The notes under the pieces: generated by a model
Seen by the model: the letters and a program-made list of their open reading frames with translations, nothing else
Databases searched by the model: none
Told to the model about the DNA's origin: nothing
Assembly (NCBI GenBank): GCA_959606065.1
Contig: CAUHHV010000008.1
Span: 22,976-86,975, forward strand
Length of the DNA: 64,000 nt
Source: an uncultured Collinsella sp.
Lineage (GTDB): Bacteria; Actinomycetota; Coriobacteriia; Coriobacteriales; Coriobacteriaceae
Direction: 5' to 3'
Position numbers and translations under genes: made by a program
In this document: one piece after another, positions 16,451-23,700 of the stretch
Layout of the letters: each line of letters starts with the position of its first letter
Numbering within the stretch: the first letter of the stretch is position 1

Positions 16451-17374
16451 TTACAGCTTGGCGTCGATGTCGACGCTCTGATACGTGGGGGTCTGCTGGA
16501 CGTAGAGCTTGATGCCCATGTCGAGCAGCTGGTTGACGTCGGCCTTCTGGGTGGCGTCGAAGAAGACGGAGCTGTCCTTGCCGCCGACCTGATCGGCACC
16601 GTCGTGGTTGGCGGTGGCGCCCAGGTTGATGGCGTCGAGCTTGTAACCCTGGCAGAACTGCAGCATCTCGGCCGTGTTGCCAAAGACGAACATGACGCGC
16701 TCGCCGAGGGTGTTGAGCTTGTCCATCTTGGCGAGGGCACGCTCGACGGTGAAGACGTTCAGGCGCACGCCCTGGGGCTTGGCCAGCTTAAGAGCGCCCT
16801 TCTTGATGTCATCGTTGGCGGCAGCGTTGTCGACGACGATGATGCGCTCGGCCTGAACCTTGGTGGTCCAGGTAAAGACGACCTGACCGTGCAGCAGACG
16901 GTAGTCAAGACGCGCGAGGACGATCTTGGCGGGACCGGAGCTGTGACGGGGCGCCTTAGCCTTCTTGGCGGGAGCCGCGGCAGCCTCGACCGGTGCGTTG
17001 GGGTTGGTCAGACCGGTGCGGGCCTCGTTGATGAGGGCCGCGAGCTCGGCACCCTTGACGGGGGCGGGGCTCATAGCGAGCGTCAGTGCCAGCGGAATGT
17101 TGAAACCGCTGATCACCGTGAATGCCGCACCGTTGCGGGAAAGCTCGACCATGCTGTTGTTGACCGAGCTGCCGAGCATATCGGTCAGCACATAGACGGT
17201 GTCGTCCGCGTTGAACGTGGCGATCATGGCGTCCACCTTGTTGGTGATGGGCTCCTTGTCGTCACGAGCAAGCGACACGACGTGGACGTTCGACACGTCG
17301 CCGAGAACCATCTCGAGCGTGTCTTTGGCGCCTGCGGCCAGGCCGCCATGAGATGCGAGAATGATCTGATTCAT
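16451..17374 (-). CDS. PTS mannose-class EIIAB fusion
   Basis: 307 residues. The EIIA domain (1-125) has its phosphorylated His9 in ILASHGGLA. An Ala/Pro/Lys linker (125-148) leads to EIIB, whose His162 lies in LARLDYRLLHGQVVFTW. The phosphoryl path is HPr to His9 to His162 to sugar. It is the first gene of the EIIAB-EIIC-EIID-deglycase operon. The AT-rich promoter upstream contains the AACGTCTTATACGTT dyad attributed to GntR regulator 2. Confidence 0.93.
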   Translation of the reverse strand: MNQIILASHGGLAAGAKDTLEMVLGDVSNVHVVSLARDDKEPITNKVDAMIATFNADDTVYVLTDMLGSSVNNSMVELSRNGAAFTVISGFNIPLALTLAMSPAPVKGAELAALINEARTGLTNPNAPVEAAAAPAKKAKAPRHSSGPAKIVLARLDYRLLHGQVVFTWTTKVQAERIIVVDNAAANDDIKKGALKLAKPQGVRLNVFTVERALAKMDKLNTLGERVMFVFGNTAEMLQFCQGYKLDAINLGATANHDGADQVGGKDSSVFFDATQKADVNQLLDMGIKLYVQQTPTYQSVDIDAKL

Positions 17375-17402
17375 CTTGCCTCCTCCTTTTCGTTATGGTC
17401 AT

Positions 17403-17420
17403 TATAACGTCTTATACGTT
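17403..17420 (-). promoter_or_regulatory. Operator-like dyad before the mannose-class PTS operon
   Basis: AACGT-CTTAT-ACGTT at 17406-17420 forms a dyad 32 bases upstream of the EIIAB start. With flanking bases, TATAACGTCTT is also exact at 11385-11395 before GntR 2. Confidence 0.55.
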
Positions 17421-17557
17421 GCGGATATTGCTAATTAGTATAAAGACCGTTCGCGGGTGAAAATCGACCGTTGACGGGTTTAACGTACTTGAAACGTTGG
17501 GGCTGGGCAGGCCGGCACTGGCGGGATAACCCCAAGTCGGACCCTGCGCGCAATCCC

Positions 17558-18640
17558 CTATCGCACGAAATACCAGGGGCTTTCCTGCACGGTGGGCTCC
17601 AGCACGATGCCGGTGCGCTCCTTAAACAGATCCATGTCCTGCGTTTTCTCCGTCCACCACGCGTTGGGCTTAAAGGTCATGCTCTCAGCGACATGACCGA
17701 CAAATACACTGTTGCGCAGCTTGGAGAAGTCGGTGTTCATAATCAGGATGGACATGAGCACCAGCACAATACCCAGGACCTTGATCGCGCCGGCGGACTC
17801 GGCATAGACACCAATGCCCACCAGTACGGTGACGACCGTCTCAAAAGACATTACGACGGGAACTTTCGATGTCTCGAGCCCCATGGACAGACCCTGCATA
17901 TATAAGATGTAAGCCACGGCTGTGGGGATGAGTCCAAAGCCAAGGAACAGCAGCAGCAGCTGTGGCGACATTGCCGCGGCGACATCCGGCCACGGAGCCG
18001 CGATAGCCGCCATAACCGCACCGCCAAAAACAAGGCCCCAAAACGTGACAGCCAGCGGGTGGACCGTCTTGGTTGCTATCCGGCTAAACACCGCGAGCGA
18101 CGCCCCACAAAAGCCTGCAATCACGCCCGACGTGACGCCCCAAACCGAAAAATGGAAACCGGAAAGGTCGCCATTAGTTACTGCAAGTACACAGCCACCT
18201 ATGTTAAAAGCGATGGCAACGAGCTTGTTGGGGGTCACGTCCTCGCGATAAAGCACGCGGCCGAGCACGACACCAAACACCGGCGAGGTATAGAGCAGCA
18301 CCGAGGCCGTGGACATGCCCACCTCGCCCATACACTCGTAATAGCAAGTGTTGGCGGCGGCCAAACCGACGATACCGACAAGCGCGCAGGAAACAAGCTC
18401 TTTAGGGCTTGCCTTGAACAGGGCCAGCGGACCCTGAGCCACGGTAGACCCCTCACCCGAACGGCAGCCCATAAACATCAGGACCGGCGCCAAGATAAGC
18501 GCTCCGACCAACAAGCGAAAGGCAGCCATACTCTGGGACGTAACGCCCATGGCCGAGATGCCGTTTACAAAGATTCCGATGCTGCCCCACATAAGCGCGG
18601 CGATCAGCACCAGCACATAGCCCAGATTGCTTTTCTTCAA
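17558..18640 (-). CDS. EamA/DMT-family transporter
   Basis: Ten predicted membrane helices in two EamA repeats. The best start is a TTG at 18640 (360 residues), five bases after GAGGAGG; the longer frame uses a GTG at 18676 with no ribosome site. Typical EamA signatures are ALMWGSIGIFVNGIS and, in the second half, FGLIPTAVAYILYMQGLSMG. A hydrophilic tail of about 60 residues is unusual. Such proteins export metabolites or amino acids. Its upstream region has the CGTTATATAC motif, so it may belong to the same regulon as the PTS operon. Confidence 0.82.
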   Translation of the reverse strand: MKKSNLGYVLVLIAALMWGSIGIFVNGISAMGVTSQSMAAFRLLVGALILAPVLMFMGCRSGEGSTVAQGPLALFKASPKELVSCALVGIVGLAAANTCYYECMGEVGMSTASVLLYTSPVFGVVLGRVLYREDVTPNKLVAIAFNIGGCVLAVTNGDLSGFHFSVWGVTSGVIAGFCGASLAVFSRIATKTVHPLAVTFWGLVFGGAVMAAIAAPWPDVAAAMSPQLLLLFLGFGLIPTAVAYILYMQGLSMGLETSKVPVVMSFETVVTVLVGIGVYAESAGAIKVLGIVLVLMSILIMNTDFSKLRNSVFVGHVAESMTFKPNAWWTEKTQDMDLFKERTGIVLEPTVQESPWYFVR

Positions 18641-18681
18641 CGCAGCCTCCTCGGTATTGTTTCCAATATGTTTCACACTAC

Positions 18682-18700
18682 GTTATAGTCGTTATATACA
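18682..18700 (-). promoter_or_regulatory. Tandem CGTTATA operator-like motifs before the EamA gene
   Basis: On the plus strand CGTTATAGT is followed directly by CGTTATATAC. The second is identical to the motif before GntR 2. Confidence 0.5.
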
Positions 18701-18789
18701 TTTTTCAAGGCACAAATCGGCAAACGGGAAATCTCTAGACAAAGGGAGTGTCCCGCCAGCCACGGTATCGTCGATGTTTTGGCAATGTC

Positions 18790-18902
18790 AGCGAAAACCC
18801 GCCAGAGCGAGCAAGGTGCCTTGAAGTGAGGCGGCATTGACCTTCTGGTCATGCCGCCGAAGCTGAAAGGCAGATTGCCGCTCTGGCGGGTTTGCAGCGT
18901 CG
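18790..18902 (-). ncRNA. Structured 3'-UTR element, family 1, copy B
   Basis: 113 nt, beginning 31 bases after the stop of SIS copy 3. On the plus strand AAACCCGCCAGAGC pairs perfectly with GCTCTGGCGGGTTT. The inner hairpin is GGCGGCATTGACC/GGTCATGCCGCC; copy A has GATC/GATC at the same place, a compensatory change. Conserved blocks GCAAGGTG and CAGATTGCC flank the inner part. Between it and the gene is a hairpin (TTACGGCGTTTTACCAAACGCC). It fills most of the 18641-18933 gap. Confidence 0.65.
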
Positions 18903-18933
18903 GCCGGTTACGGCGTTTGGTAAAACGCCGTAA

Positions 18934-19926
18934 CTAATAATCAAGCTTCCACATGTAGCGGCGCGTCATGTAGTCCTTGTGGGTAACAGCAGAGAGAGCG
19001 CGCATGTACACGTTGTTGAGAATCGGGGCAAAGATCAGGTGGTTGAAGTACTCGCTCACGCTGTCCTTGATGTCGTTGAGGCCGAGCTCCTTGGCGTCGA
19101 GCTGATAGACGCGCTCGCCACCGTACTGGTTGACGAAGCGGATGCCGCGCTCGTCATTGCAGCGGCTGCGGCCGACGCTGATGAGCTGGAACAGCGAGGT
19201 GCGCTTGTCCAGAATCTCGAAGGGGCCGTGGAAGAAGTCGCAGGTGTTGATGGTGCAGGAGTCGATCTGCAGCATCTCCTGCACGTTGCAGATGCTAAAG
19301 ACGTAGGCGGCACCAAAGAGCGGGCCCTGGGCCATGACGTTGATGCAGGGCTTGTCGGCGTTCTGCTCGGCCCACTTAGCAGCGAGCGGACGGGTGTACT
19401 CGACGGCCTTGCGATAGATGGGGTCGACCAAGTCGAACGCGGCCATAGCGGTCTCGTACTCGGCATAGCCCTCGGTCTGCTGCGTGAGCTCCATGGCGAT
19501 CATGGTCACGACGGCGGAGTTGGTGCGGCCCATGCAAGACTCGTCAACGGCCAAGCTGTCGTACTGAATCTTGTAGTCGCAGACCTCGGTGAGGCCGGAC
19601 TCGTCAACATAGATGGCGATGGTGCTGGCGCCGTGGTCCTTGGCGACCTGAGCGGCGACGATGGTCTCCTTGGTGCCGCGCATGGACACGACAACGGCCA
19701 GGGTGTTCTCGTTGACGTAGGCCGGGGTGGCGTGCACAAACTCGTTGCTGGTGTAGCTGGAGCTCACGACCTGCGTGGCCTCGTGCTCCATAAAGTACTG
19801 GGCAGGATAGTTACCACCGTTAGATCCGCCGGCGCCAATCCACACGACGCGCTTGATGCCGCCCTTGTCTGCCTTGTCAGCCAAAACCTGGGAGACGACA
19901 TCCTTAACCCGTTCCTGAGTAGTCAT
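18934..19926 (-). CDS. SIS-domain sugar-amine deglycase-like protein (copy 3)
   Basis: 330 residues. SIS folds at IGAGGSNGGNYP and SMRGTKET. The family motif appears as CDFFHGPFEIL, with Asp replacing the Glu of GEYFHGPFE in copies 1 and 2, so substrate or chemistry may differ. The end RRYMWKLDY matches copy 2. It is transcribed away from GntR regulator 3, with which it shares a control region, and has no transporter of its own here, so it may rely on another PTS. Confidence 0.8.
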   Translation of the reverse strand: MTTQERVKDVVSQVLADKADKGGIKRVVWIGAGGSNGGNYPAQYFMEHEATQVVSSSYTSNEFVHATPAYVNENTLAVVVSMRGTKETIVAAQVAKDHGASTIAIYVDESGLTEVCDYKIQYDSLAVDESCMGRTNSAVVTMIAMELTQQTEGYAEYETAMAAFDLVDPIYRKAVEYTRPLAAKWAEQNADKPCINVMAQGPLFGAAYVFSICNVQEMLQIDSCTINTCDFFHGPFEILDKRTSLFQLISVGRSRCNDERGIRFVNQYGGERVYQLDAKELGLNDIKDSVSEYFNHLIFAPILNNVYMRALSAVTHKDYMTRRYMWKLDY

Positions 19927-19964
19927 CGTGCATCAGCCTTTCTTCTCGTTTGATGCTCTTGATG

Positions 19965-20123
19965 GCATACAAGTTACATACATGTTTTGGTTATGTCGAC
20001 TAGTTGTATGCTATATTTGTCTTAGATATTTTGCTGGTAAAGTTTTCGGCAGTCCATTATCAGCGGTTTTGTTGTCATGTTGGATACATGCTTGGTTCAG
20101 TAAGCATACAGGTTAGATACAGG
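19965..20123. promoter_or_regulatory. Divergent control region with repeated GCATACA boxes
   Basis: The pattern GCATACAaGTTAcATACAtG at 19965-19984 returns as GCATACAgGTTAgATACAgG at 20104-20123 (lower case marks differences). TTGTATGC at 20004-20011 is the reverse complement of the first box, and GGATACATGC is at 20082. These are likely sites for GntR regulator 3 acting on both promoters. Confidence 0.65.
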
Positions 20124-20131
20124 TTGTTCGC

Positions 20132-20854
20132 ATGAGCACTTCGTCGAAAAAGAACTTGGCCCAATACGAGCGTCTGGCGGGTACGCTGCGTGACCGCATC
20201 GCCGCCGGCACCTACGCCCGCGGAGATAAACTGCCGTCCGAGATGGAACTCATGGACGAATCGGGCCTGTCGCGCAGCACCGTGCGCCATGCCCTTAAGG
20301 TGCTTGTTGACGAGGGCCTGATTCGAACCGAGCGCGGGCGCGGCGCCTTTGTGGCCGACACACCGGCGCTCCACGAGAACAACCTGGTGTTTTCGAGCTA
20401 TACCAAGCAGGTCGAAGGCCAGGGTATGAAGCCCACCACGCGCACGGTGGACTCGGGCTTTGCCAAAGCAATGGGCAGCGTGGCCAAGTTCTTTGACGCC
20501 AGCGTGGGCAGCAAGCTTGTCAAACTTGTCCGCCTGCGTTACCTGGACGATGCGCCACTGTGCCTGGAGACCACCTATTTGCCGCCAAGCTTTGGGTCGC
20601 TCATCGATCGCGATATCAACGGTTCGCTCTACGCCACGCTGCGCCAGGAGTTCCATCGCGCGCCGGCGCAGGGGCATAAGACCTTTGAGGTGTGCTATGC
20701 GTCGCAAAACGAGGCATTTTTGCTCAACGTCGAGCGCGGGCAGGCGCTGATCCTGATCACCGACTACGTCTACGACACCGACGGCCGTCCGCTCCATGTC
20801 TCCAAGCGCATCCAACGCACCGACCGCGCCAAATACACCGAGCCCATCGGCTAA
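20132..20854 (+). CDS. GntR/HutC-family (UTRA) regulator 3
   Basis: 240 residues. Winged helix (YERLAGTLRDRIAAGTYARG, LPSEMELMDESGLSRSTVRH), then RGRGAFVAD and a UTRA domain. It differs clearly from regulators 1 and 2 in the recognition helix (SGLSRSTVRHALKVL), as expected from its different operator boxes. It is divergent from SIS copy 3. Confidence 0.88.
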   Translation: MSTSSKKNLAQYERLAGTLRDRIAAGTYARGDKLPSEMELMDESGLSRSTVRHALKVLVDEGLIRTERGRGAFVADTPALHENNLVFSSYTKQVEGQGMKPTTRTVDSGFAKAMGSVAKFFDASVGSKLVKLVRLRYLDDAPLCLETTYLPPSFGSLIDRDINGSLYATLRQEFHRAPAQGHKTFEVCYASQNEAFLLNVERGQALILITDYVYDTDGRPLHVSKRIQRTDRAKYTEPIG

Positions 20855-20889
20855 CCACCACAAAGGGACAGGCACCTTCGTGGTGGTTT
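20853..20889. repeat. REP-like palindrome, CCACCACAAAGGGACAGG type; shared terminator
   Basis: AACCACCACAAAGG and CCTTCGTGGTGGTT enclose GACAGGCA. It serves the convergent ends of GntR 3 and the GNAT gene, and its edge touches both stop codons, so the insertion may have set the gene ends. Confidence 0.8.
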
Positions 20890-21470
20890 TAGGCGGGAAG
20901 GTCGGGGAACCAGGTTGGTTTGGGCTGGTTGGGGGTGCGCTCGGCCAGGACCAGCTCCATCCAGCACATGTCGTACCAGCGGCCGAACTTTTGGGCACAG
21001 CGGTCGAAAGCACCCACCAAGCGATATCCCATATGGGCATGGAAGTCCTGGCTGTTGTGCGTTAGATACTCGTCGTCCTTGTCGTGCGGCACGGCGATGA
21101 GCGCGCACATGTTGGTGATGCCCATCGCGATCAGGCACTGCTTGAGCGCATCGTGCAGCTTGCGGCCCAGCCCGCCGTGGCGCACGTCGCGTGCCAGGTA
21201 AATCGACGTCTCGACCGACCAGTCGTATGCCTCGCGGCTGTTGAGCGGACTCGCATAGGCATAGCCTACCGGACGCCCGTCCAGCTCCATCACCAGATAC
21301 GGATAGCGCTTGAGCGTACGCTCGATGCGCCCGGCGAACTCCTCAACGCTCGGCACCTCGTATTCGCAGGTAATCGCCGTCTGGCGCACATACGGCTCAT
21401 AGATGGCAAGCAACGCCGGCGCGTCTTCGGGCGTCGCCAGGCGAATCGCCGGCTCGGACATCTCGGTCAT
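20889..21470 (-). CDS. GNAT N-acetyltransferase (phosphinothricin acetyltransferase-like)
   Basis: 193 residues from the ATG at 21470, just after AGAAGGG. The acetyl-CoA loop is ARDVRHGGLGRKLHDAL. The opening IRLATPEDAPALLAIYEPYV and GRPVGYAYASPLNSREAYDWSVETSIYL match the Pat/YncA branch, which acetylates small amines such as methionine sulfoximine. The true substrate is unknown. A terminator separates it from the threonine aldolase upstream. Confidence 0.85.
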   Translation of the reverse strand: MTEMSEPAIRLATPEDAPALLAIYEPYVRQTAITCEYEVPSVEEFAGRIERTLKRYPYLVMELDGRPVGYAYASPLNSREAYDWSVETSIYLARDVRHGGLGRKLHDALKQCLIAMGITNMCALIAVPHDKDDEYLTHNSQDFHAHMGYRLVGAFDRCAQKFGRWYDMCWMELVLAERTPNQPKPTWFPDLPA

Positions 21471-21485
21471 ACAACCCTTCTCTCT

Positions 21486-21529
21486 CAAAAACAAAGGCCG
21501 CCTTGCGCCAAACCCAGCGCAAGGCGGCC
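21486..21529 (-). terminator. Terminator of the threonine aldolase gene
   Basis: Perfect 12-bp stem (GGCCGCCTTGCG) followed on the minus strand by TTTGTTTTTG. Confidence 0.85.
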
Positions 21530-21547
21530 CCTCGTCATTACATCAGG

Positions 21548-22573
21548 CTACAGGACAGCCGCCAGCGCGTCGATGTCCTCCTGCGTCGTGGCCCAGCTGG
21601 TGCAAAAGCGCACCACCGTGTGGGTATCGTCGTACTTTTCCCAGTACTCGATCGCCGCATGCTCGCGAATGCGGGCCATGTCCTCGTTGGGCAGAATCAC
21701 GAACTGCTGGTTTGTGGGCGTCTCCAAAAAGAACTGGTAGCCGCGCTCGTGCAGCACACGACGCAGCGCCTGGGCCGTCTGAATCGCCTGTCGACCAATC
21801 TCAAAATACAGGCCATCGGTAAAGAGCGCCTCAAACTGCACGCCCGTCAGGCGGCCCTTGGCCAACAGCGCGCCGTGCTGCTTAATACGCGGAATGGGAT
21901 GCGCCGGAGCGTGCATGCCGCAGAACACCACAGCCTCGCCGCAAAGCGCGCCGCACTTGGTGCCGCCGATGTAGAACACGTCGCACAGCTGCGCCAGCTC
22001 GGGCAGGGTAATGTCGCACTCATCGGCCGCCAGTGCATAGGCCAGACGAGCACCGTCCACAAACAGCGGAATCTCGCGCTTCTGGCACACCGCGTGAATC
22101 GCCGCGAGCTCGGCCTTGGAGTACAGCGTGCCGTACTCGGTCGATAGACTCACGTACACGGCGCCCGGGAACACCGTGTGCTCGTAGCTCTCGTTTTCGT
22201 AGAACACCTGGATATAGTTCTCGAGATCCTCGGCGTGCATCTTGCCCTCGTAGCCGGGGATGGTGAGCACCTTGTGGCCGCCAAACTCGATGGCGCCCGC
22301 CTCGTGGCAAGCGACATGGCCGGTCTCGGCGGCAACGACGCCCTCGTAGGGCGCGAGCAGCATGTCAATCACCGTCGCGTTGGCCTGCGTGCCGCCCACC
22401 AGCAAGAACACGTCGGCATCGGGGGCCTGACAGGCCTCGCGAATCAGCTGCTTGGCACGCTCGGTGTGCGCATCGGTACCGTAGCCGGGCTGCGGCTCCA
22501 TGTTGGTATCGACGAGCGCCTGCAGCACTGCCGGATGAGCACCGTGGGAATAGTCGTTGTTGAACGCGAGCAT
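21548..22573 (-). CDS. Low-specificity L-threonine aldolase-like PLP enzyme
   Basis: 341 residues. It cleaves threonine or related beta-hydroxy amino acids to glycine and an aldehyde. The fold-type I marks are visible: the PLP lysine is Lys206 (IGGTKCGAL), Asp173 (FVDGARLAYA) pairs with the pyridine nitrogen, and GGTQANATV binds phosphate. The opening NNDYSHGAHPAV is typical. The start has GAGAGGA upstream. Single-gene unit. Confidence 0.88.
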   Translation of the reverse strand: MLAFNNDYSHGAHPAVLQALVDTNMEPQPGYGTDAHTERAKQLIREACQAPDADVFLLVGGTQANATVIDMLLAPYEGVVAAETGHVACHEAGAIEFGGHKVLTIPGYEGKMHAEDLENYIQVFYENESYEHTVFPGAVYVSLSTEYGTLYSKAELAAIHAVCQKREIPLFVDGARLAYALAADECDITLPELAQLCDVFYIGGTKCGALCGEAVVFCGMHAPAHPIPRIKQHGALLAKGRLTGVQFEALFTDGLYFEIGRQAIQTAQALRRVLHERGYQFFLETPTNQQFVILPNEDMARIREHAAIEYWEKYDDTHTVVRFCTSWATTQEDIDALAAVL

Positions 22574-22618
22574 GGCAATCCTCTCTAGCCGGGCATGGGC
22601 CCGATGATTTAAACGCCG

Positions 22619-23482
22619 CTATTGTACGCCGCCCGGATAGGCAATGCGCGCGGCAAGGCACTCAAGTGCCAGCACCAGGGCAAAGCCGCAGCTCACGTCA
22701 GTCAAAAAGTGCGCACCGATCACAATGCGGCCAAAGGCGACGAGCGCCGCAACCGCAGCCGCCGTCCAAAAGACCACGCGACGGCGCGACGGCTTTTCCT
22801 TAAAGGCCGCCGCGGGAAGCCCGGCGAGCATAAGGCCGATCGCCGCGTGCGCCGTATGTCCGCTCGCAAACGACTTGAAGCCGTCCTTGATCACGCCGGC
22901 CGCAATATAGCTCCACTTGTCGGGGTTGCCAATCACCCACCACGGCTGAAAATTGAGCCCCGGCGTGACCTCGATCACGCGCATGCGCGGGCGCGACCAC
23001 AGCGGCTTGACAACCACGTTGAGGATGATGGCCTGAGCGACCCACACGGCAAGCACCATCAGCGCCCAGCGCGCGAGCTCGTCGGAGTCGGTGTCGCGTG
23101 TGAGGCGATAGACGACAAGGTTGGCAGCGATGACCAGCACAAACGTCAGCACCAACTGGACAGCGATGAGTTTGCCGCCAACCTTCAGGGACGAGACGAT
23201 CTCGTAGCCGGCCAGGCCAACGTTGACGAGGATGCCGAGCACGGCGAGCCATTTGCTCCCCCTGGAGTCGGGACGCACAGCGCGCACGAGCATAACGCCC
23301 GCGACGCTCGCCGTCAGCTCAAACGGCAGCTCGCCGGCGGCCTCGATAAAGCGGCCGTACATGCTGCCGATGTTGAACAGCGCGCTCGAGATCTGATAAT
23401 CGAAGAAACTGCCCACGCCCAGACAAAGGCACAGGACGACCGCGATAATGGCGACATCTTTCTTATAGATATATCCGAACAT
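22619..23482 (-). CDS. PAP2-family membrane phosphatase
   Basis: 287 residues, about six membrane helices. The three phosphatase motifs are in order: KPLWSRPR, SGHT and RIVIGAHFLTD. Such enzymes remove phosphate from undecaprenyl pyrophosphate, phosphatidate or similar lipids at the outer membrane face. The long first extramembrane part before motif I is usual for larger members. The substrate is not determinable here. Confidence 0.87.
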   Translation of the reverse strand: MFGYIYKKDVAIIAVVLCLCLGVGSFFDYQISSALFNIGSMYGRFIEAAGELPFELTASVAGVMLVRAVRPDSRGSKWLAVLGILVNVGLAGYEIVSSLKVGGKLIAVQLVLTFVLVIAANLVVYRLTRDTDSDELARWALMVLAVWVAQAIILNVVVKPLWSRPRMRVIEVTPGLNFQPWWVIGNPDKWSYIAAGVIKDGFKSFASGHTAHAAIGLMLAGLPAAAFKEKPSRRRVVFWTAAAVAALVAFGRIVIGAHFLTDVSCGFALVLALECLAARIAYPGGVQ

Positions 23483-23583
23483 GCTTTCCTTTCGATGGGG
23501 CTGGAATCAACCTGCAACGTGGCGGGACAAAGAGCCACTGATGTCTTTGTCCCATATATTCCCTTACTGGTTGAGCATAAGTG

Positions 23584-23695
23584 AGCGAAAACGTCCCATT
23601 TGTGGCAAGGTGACCCGAAGGAGGAGGGAAGCGTACTTGCGTACGCGACCGACGAGTGAGGGCCAGATTGCCCAAATGGGGTGTTTGCAGCGTCG
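23584..23695 (-). ncRNA. Structured 3'-UTR element, family 1, copy C
   Basis: 112 nt, lying 5 bases after the mfd stop. It keeps AGCGAAAAC, GGCAAGGTG, CCAGATTGCC and GTTTGCAGCGTCG at the same spacing as copies A and B. The main stem, however, is CCCATTTG against CAAATGGG and the inner hairpin is GCGTAC against GTACGC, both unlike A and B in sequence. Conserved unpaired blocks with replaced stems are the signature of a structural RNA. Confidence 0.65.
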
Positions 23696-23700
23696 ACCCA

